In this document: positions 5,085 to 8,379 of the stretch, one piece after another
How positions within the stretch are numbered: position 1 is the stretch's first letter
Layout: every line of letters begins with the position of its first letter
NCBI GenBank assembly: GCA_937881285.1
Contig: CALGEU010000049.1
Coordinates: forward strand, 1-8,379
Source of the DNA: an uncultured Clostridia bacterium
Lineage (GTDB): Bacteria; Bacillota; Clostridia; Christensenellales; CAG-917
Reading direction: 5' to 3'
DNA length: 8,379 bases
Made by a program: the position numbers and the translations under genes
Notes under the pieces: generated by a model
The model's database searches: none
Seen by the model: the letters and a program-made list of their open reading frames with translations, nothing else
What the model was told of the DNA's origin: nothing

Positions 5085-6923
5085 TTACTCGACGGTGCCG
5101 TCAACGCCGCCGTCAGGATTTTGTCCGCCCTGATAATCTTCGGGGTTGATGCCTGCAGCCTTTGCCGCTTCTGCCGCTGCTTCGGGGTTTTGTTGATAGA
5201 ACTTCGTGAAGATAGGATCCGTCACTTTGGTGAGTTTTTCAACGACTGCTTTGACGTCGTCTTCGGTCTCTGCCTTTGCGAGTTCTTCGCTTGCCGCCTT
5301 GCTTGCTTCGCTTACGGCGTTCTTGTCTGCTTCTTCGAGTTTGTCACCGTTTTCGCTGACGAACTTGTCGACTGCAAACACGAGTTGTTCCGCATTGTTC
5401 TTTGCGTCTACCACCGCTTTGCGTTTCTTGTCTTCTTCGGCGTACTTCTCTGCGTCTTTCACAGCAGCGTCGATGTCCGCTTCGGTAAGGTTGCTTGATG
5501 CGGTGATGGTGATTGATTGAGACTTGCCGGTTGCCTTATCGCACGCTTTGACGGAAACGATGCCGTTTGCGTCGATATCGAACGTGACTTCGATTTGCGG
5601 GATTCCGCGCGGTGCGGGTGCGATGCCGACGAGTTCGAATCTGCCGAGCGTCTTGTTGTCGCGAGCAAATTGTCTCTCACCTTGCAAAACGTGAATGTCA
5701 ACTGCCGTCTGGTTGTCCGCAGCGGTGCTGAACACTTGCGATTTGCTTGTCGGAATTGTCGTGTTTCTGTCAATGAGTTTTGTGCAAACGCCGCCGAGCG
5801 TCTCGATGCCGAGCGACAACGGAGTTACGTCGAGAAGAAGCATATCTTTCACTTCGCCTGCGAGCACGCCGCCTTGAATTGCAGCACCGATTGCAACGCA
5901 TTCGTCCGGGTTGATTCCCTTGTATGGATCTTTACCTGTGATCTTCTTGACGGAGTCGTACACTGCCGGCACACGAGTCGAGCCGCCGACCATGATGACT
6001 TTTGCGATGTCGCTGTAAGAAAGTCCTGCGTCTTTGAGTGCTTGTTGCATCGGGCCTTGAGTTGCCTTGACGAGATCTTCGGTGAGCGAATCGAATTTCG
6101 CACGAGTGAGTTCCATATCAAGGTGCATAGGCACGCCGTCCTTGATTGCGATGAACGGAAGCGAGATGTTTGTTTTTGTGACGCCCGAAAGATCGATCTT
6201 TGCTTTTTCTGCCGCTTCTTTGATACGTTGCATTGCCATCTTGTCACCGGTGAGATCAACGCCGTGTTCTTTCTTGAATTCGGAAGTGATCCAGTCGATT
6301 ATACGCTTATCGAAGTCGTCGCCGCCGAGTCTGTTGTTGCCTGCGGTTGCAAGAACTTCGAAGACACCGTCGCCGAGTTCGAGAATTGATACGTCGAACG
6401 TGCCGCCGCCAAGGTCGAAGATAAGAACTTTCTGATTCTTGTTTTCATCCTTATCGATGCCGTATGCAAGAGCCGCCGCCGTAGGTTCGTTGATAATACG
6501 TTTCACTTCGAGACCTGCGATTCTGCCAGCGTCTTTGGTTGCTTGACGTTGAGAGTCCGTGAAGTATGCAGGAACGGTGATGACCGCTTCCGTAACCTTT
6601 TCGCCGAGATATTTCTCTGCGTCGTTTTTAAGTTTTGTCAAAATCATTGCAGAGATCTCTTGCGGAGTGTATTCCTTTCCGTCGATCTTCACTTTATAAT
6701 CGCTGCCCATCTCTCTCTTGATGGAACTTACGGTGTGTTCGGGGTTTGCAACAGCCTGACGCTTTGCGATTTCACCGACGAGTCTTTCACCGTCTTTGAA
6801 TGCCACTACGCTCGGAGTGGTTCTCATGCCTTCGGCATTCGGGATAACGACCGCTTCGCCGCCTTCCATGACTGCTACACAAGAGTTTGTTGTACCAAGG
6901 TCAATACCGATAATTTTTCCCAT
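5085..6923 (-). CDS. dnaK: Molecular chaperone DnaK (Hsp70)
   Basis: DnaK is the ATP-driven Hsp70 chaperone that binds exposed hydrophobic segments of unfolded cytoplasmic proteins. The protein is 612 aa, essentially the length of other Bacillota DnaKs. The ATPase domain (about 1-355) shows the phosphate-1 loop IGIDLGTTNSC (5-15), the catalytic lysine in SSIKRE (K69), INEPTAAALAYG (144-155), the phosphate-2 loop FDLGGGTFDVS (169-179) and VGGSTRVP (312-319). The interdomain linker is DMLLLDVTPLSLGIET (360-375). The beta-sandwich substrate domain (about 376-480) and helical lid (about 481-595) follow, then a short G/D-rich tail ending in VDGTVE rather than a canonical EEV-type end. The segment between residues 70 and 90 is short, as in Gram-positive DnaKs, which lack the insertion found in proteobacterial proteins. 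The start has GGAG 7 nt upstream. Two TAA codons in tandem end the frame. Confidence 0.99.
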   Translation of the reverse strand: MGKIIGIDLGTTNSCVAVMEGGEAVVIPNAEGMRTTPSVVAFKDGERLVGEIAKRQAVANPEHTVSSIKREMGSDYKVKIDGKEYTPQEISAMILTKLKNDAEKYLGEKVTEAVITVPAYFTDSQRQATKDAGRIAGLEVKRIINEPTAAALAYGIDKDENKNQKVLIFDLGGGTFDVSILELGDGVFEVLATAGNNRLGGDDFDKRIIDWITSEFKKEHGVDLTGDKMAMQRIKEAAEKAKIDLSGVTKTNISLPFIAIKDGVPMHLDMELTRAKFDSLTEDLVKATQGPMQQALKDAGLSYSDIAKVIMVGGSTRVPAVYDSVKKITGKDPYKGINPDECVAIGAAIQGGVLAGEVKDMLLLDVTPLSLGIETLGGVCTKLIDRNTTIPTSKSQVFSTAADNQTAVDIHVLQGERQFARDNKTLGRFELVGIAPAPRGIPQIEVTFDIDANGIVSVKACDKATGKSQSITITASSNLTEADIDAAVKDAEKYAEEDKKRKAVVDAKNNAEQLVFAVDKFVSENGDKLEEADKNAVSEASKAASEELAKAETEDDVKAVVEKLTKVTDPIFTKFYQQNPEAAAEAAKAAGINPEDYQGGQNPDGGVDGTVE

Positions 6924-6936
6924 ATTATTACTCCTT

Positions 6937-6997
6937 TTCCCTTTCGGGAAGAAAACTTTATTTTTTATTTTATTTACACCCGCTTTCGCGAGAGTGT
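6937..6997 (-). promoter_or_regulatory. Two GAAA-capped hairpins in the grpE-dnaK gap, the second abutting the dnaK ribosome binding site
   Basis: In the minus-strand transcript the 108-nt gap ahead of dnaK holds two short hairpins. The first is at 6976-6997: ACAC pairs with GTGT, then a 2-nt bulge, then TCGC pairs with GCGG (one G-U) around a GAAA loop. The second is at 6937-6950: TTCCC pairs with GGGAA around another GAAA loop. The last two A's of the second hairpin begin the dnaK ribosome binding site (AAAAGGAG, 6931-6938). The tract between them is A/T-rich but not U-rich on the transcript strand, so neither hairpin looks like an intrinsic terminator. A role in mRNA stability, processing or setting dnaK translation is inference only. 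I see no CIRCE element in this gap. Confidence 0.5.
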
Positions 6998-7031
6998 TGC
7001 TTGTTTATTGTTTGTATCAAAGCCGTATCGT

Positions 7032-7625
7032 TTATTCCCGATATCCGACTTTGACGCTTGCCGGGCGAAGAAGTTTGTCGTTGAGCAAATATCCTTTTGC
7101 AAGCACTTCAACGACCTTGCCCGCATTCTGCTCGTCCTTTACTCTTTCAACCGCCTGCATAACCTTTGCGTCGAACTCTTTTCCGTCTGTCTCGACTTCT
7201 TTAAGTCCGAAGCCTGCAAGTGCGGACAATATCTGGTTTTCCATCATATTGAATCCCGTCAATGCGGATTGGTCTTGTATATACTTTCTTGCAAGATCGC
7301 AGTTGTCAAGCACGGTGAGCAACTTTTCAATCACTATCGATTGTCCGAGAAGTTTCATATCTTCCGCAATCGAATTGTTGCGTTTGCGATAGTTGTCGAA
7401 ATCGGCCTGCAATCTTTGCGTCAGTCCCTTGCAAGTGTTCGCTTCCGCAATCGCTTGTCCGAGTTTCTGTTCGAGTGCCGCAATATATTGCTCGTCGTTC
7501 ATTCCGTCGCGGTCGATTTCGATATCGGGCTTTTGCTCGGTTTCTACTTCGCCCTGCTCCGCCGTCTCGACGGTCTCGGTTTCGACTTCTTCGTTTACGT
7601 TTTGTTTGTTCTTGTTCTTACTCAT
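7032..7625 (-). CDS. grpE: Nucleotide exchange factor GrpE
   Basis: GrpE is the cytoplasmic nucleotide exchange factor that releases ADP from DnaK and so resets the chaperone cycle. The protein is 197 aa, normal for the family. Residues 1-45 are acidic, low-complexity and probably disordered. A long helix, likely the dimer coiled coil, runs from about 46 to 100 and includes the conserved ADFDNYRKR block (74-82). The C-terminal beta domain carries GKEFDAKVMQAV (148-159) and ends with GYLLNDKLLRPASVKVGY (178-195), matching the family's GYxLxDxxLRPAxVKV signature. The ATG at 7623-7625 is chosen because AAAGGA lies 8 nt upstream. A TTG 21 nt further upstream would place the start inside the ribosome binding region and is rejected. 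The start overlaps the hrcA stop (ATGAGTAA). Confidence 0.97.
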   Translation of the reverse strand: MSKNKNKQNVNEEVETETVETAEQGEVETEQKPDIEIDRDGMNDEQYIAALEQKLGQAIAEANTCKGLTQRLQADFDNYRKRNNSIAEDMKLLGQSIVIEKLLTVLDNCDLARKYIQDQSALTGFNMMENQILSALAGFGLKEVETDGKEFDAKVMQAVERVKDEQNAGKVVEVLAKGYLLNDKLLRPASVKVGYRE

Positions 7626-8379
7626 CTTTATCGTCCTTTGAAGCAATGCTGTTTATCGTCTTTTTCATATAATCCAGCACGCCGATAACTTTCTTATAGT
7701 CCATTCTTTCAGGTCCGATGACGCCGGCTTGTCCGACCACTTCGTCCCCGACTTTGTACGCCGCGGTGATTATCGCGCATTTGTCTACGCCACTGTCTTC
7801 CTTGCCGATACGCACCGAGAACTCAATGCTGCTTTCGTCGCTTTGAAGTATCTCGCTCATGCTCGCCTTATCGGATATAACCGACAGGAAGTTCTTTGCG
7901 TCTTCGACGTTGTTGTATTCGGGATAATCGAGCATTTTGAGCGCGCCTTCCACGAATACGTTGGTGTCGCTGTGCTCGCTCATATATATTCTCAATATAT
8001 CGAGCACGTCGTCAAGCACGTCCGCAAAGCCTTTCAGTTCGTCGTCAATCTGACTTATATCGATTTTTTCGACTTCCGTCACATGCTTGCCTGCAAACAC
8101 TTTGTTGAGCACTTTCGTCGCCGTGTCTACGTATTCGGGTCTCACGTCGTCTTTAAGGTCTATCGCCTTATCGGCAATCATTCCCGCACTCGTGACTATC
8201 AGCACAACCGCTTTGCCCTGTTTGAGCGGAACGAGTTTGATTTCTTCTATTACGATGTCTGCCGTGTTCTTCTCTACGATGAACGAAGTGTAATTCGTCA
8301 CGTCGCTGATTATCTTCGCCGCTTCGACCGACATATCCTGAATCTTGCCGAGTCTTCTCAAAAACTTGTCTCTGATGAA
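7618..8379 (-). CDS. hrcA: Heat-inducible transcription repressor HrcA (partial, 5' end missing)
   Basis: HrcA represses the chaperone operon by binding CIRCE inverted repeats, and the family is known to need chaperone support for activity. The frame stays open to the right window edge, so the N-terminal winged-helix DNA-binding domain is outside the window. About 253 residues are visible, against roughly 340 for the whole family. The visible part begins in the linker after the winged helix (a stretch reading DKFLRRLGKIQDMS, then ISDVTNYTSF) and continues through the GAF-like and inserted dimerisation region. It ends in the typical C-terminal signature with GVIGPERMDYKKVIGVLDYM, close to the family's VGPxRMDY motif. 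A TTG near 8361 is internal and is not the start. The TAA stop overlaps the grpE start by 8 nt, so the two genes are probably translationally coupled. The identification rests on the C-terminal motif plus the position directly before grpE. Confidence 0.95.
   Translation of the reverse strand, partial: FIRDKFLRRLGKIQDMSVEAAKIISDVTNYTSFIVEKNTADIVIEEIKLVPLKQGKAVVLIVTSAGMIADKAIDLKDDVRPEYVDTATKVLNKVFAGKHVTEVEKIDISQIDDELKGFADVLDDVLDILRIYMSEHSDTNVFVEGALKMLDYPEYNNVEDAKNFLSVISDKASMSEILQSDESSIEFSVRIGKEDSGVDKCAIITAAYKVGDEVVGQAGVIGPERMDYKKVIGVLDYMKKTINSIASKDDKDE

Noticed and set aside
5517..6389. 290-codon plus-strand open frame opposite dnaK
   Set aside because: It lies inside dnaK in antisense. Long antisense frames are common opposite dnaK and are not evidence of a gene.
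6924..7031. Internal CIRCE operator ahead of dnaK
   Set aside because: There is no TTAGCACTC/GAGTGCTAA-like inverted repeat in the gap. The hairpins present have different sequence and spacing.
6543..7688. 381-codon plus-strand open frame across dnaK, the grpE-dnaK gap and grpE
   Set aside because: It is antisense to two strongly conserved genes, and the translation is Cys/Phe/Arg-rich with no domain I recognise. It is a shadow frame.

Overview
The window is a single co-directional block on the minus strand carrying the classic heat-shock/chaperone operon of Bacillota: hrcA (5' end cut off by the right window edge), grpE, dnaK, dnaJ, prmA, rsmE, mtaB and a HIT-family gene, followed by a short non-coding tail at the left edge. 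The gene order, the compact Gram-positive type DnaK (no extra segment in the first half of the ATPase domain) and strong AAGGAG-type ribosome binding sites point to Bacillota, most likely an uncultured clostridial lineage. Base composition looks moderate (mid-40s percent GC by eye). I cannot name the genus.

Layout, in transcription order from right to left: hrcA (8379 to 7618, partial) overlaps grpE (7625 to 7032) by 8 nt. A 108-nt gap with two GAAA-capped hairpins leads to dnaK (6923 to 5085). A 156-nt, hairpin-rich gap leads to dnaJ (4928 to 3750). Then come prmA (3710 to 2805), rsmE (2723 to 2001), mtaB (2008 to 722, overlapping rsmE by 8 nt) and the HIT gene (604 to 263). The operon promoter and any CIRCE operator ahead of hrcA lie beyond the right edge.

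How the genes fit together: HrcA represses the operon and its activity depends on chaperone availability. GrpE, DnaK and DnaJ form the Hsp70 folding machine. PrmA (ribosomal protein L11), RsmE (16S rRNA) and MtaB (tRNA A37) modify the translation apparatus. The HIT protein is a small purine nucleotide hydrolase. All eight products look intact except for the truncated hrcA.

The least ordinary part is the left 265 bases. Two copies of a 93-nt structured repeat core sit exactly 126 nt apart. Their loops and flanks are conserved, while their stems differ by compensating changes. The right-hand copy is enclosed by a perfect 18-bp outer stem, and that stem contains the stop codon of the HIT gene. 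I do not recognise the element. It could be a palindromic mobile or MITE-like repeat, a structured RNA, or a duplicated terminator of the operon. The dnaK-dnaJ gap also holds mutually exclusive hairpins that can reach the dnaJ ribosome binding site.
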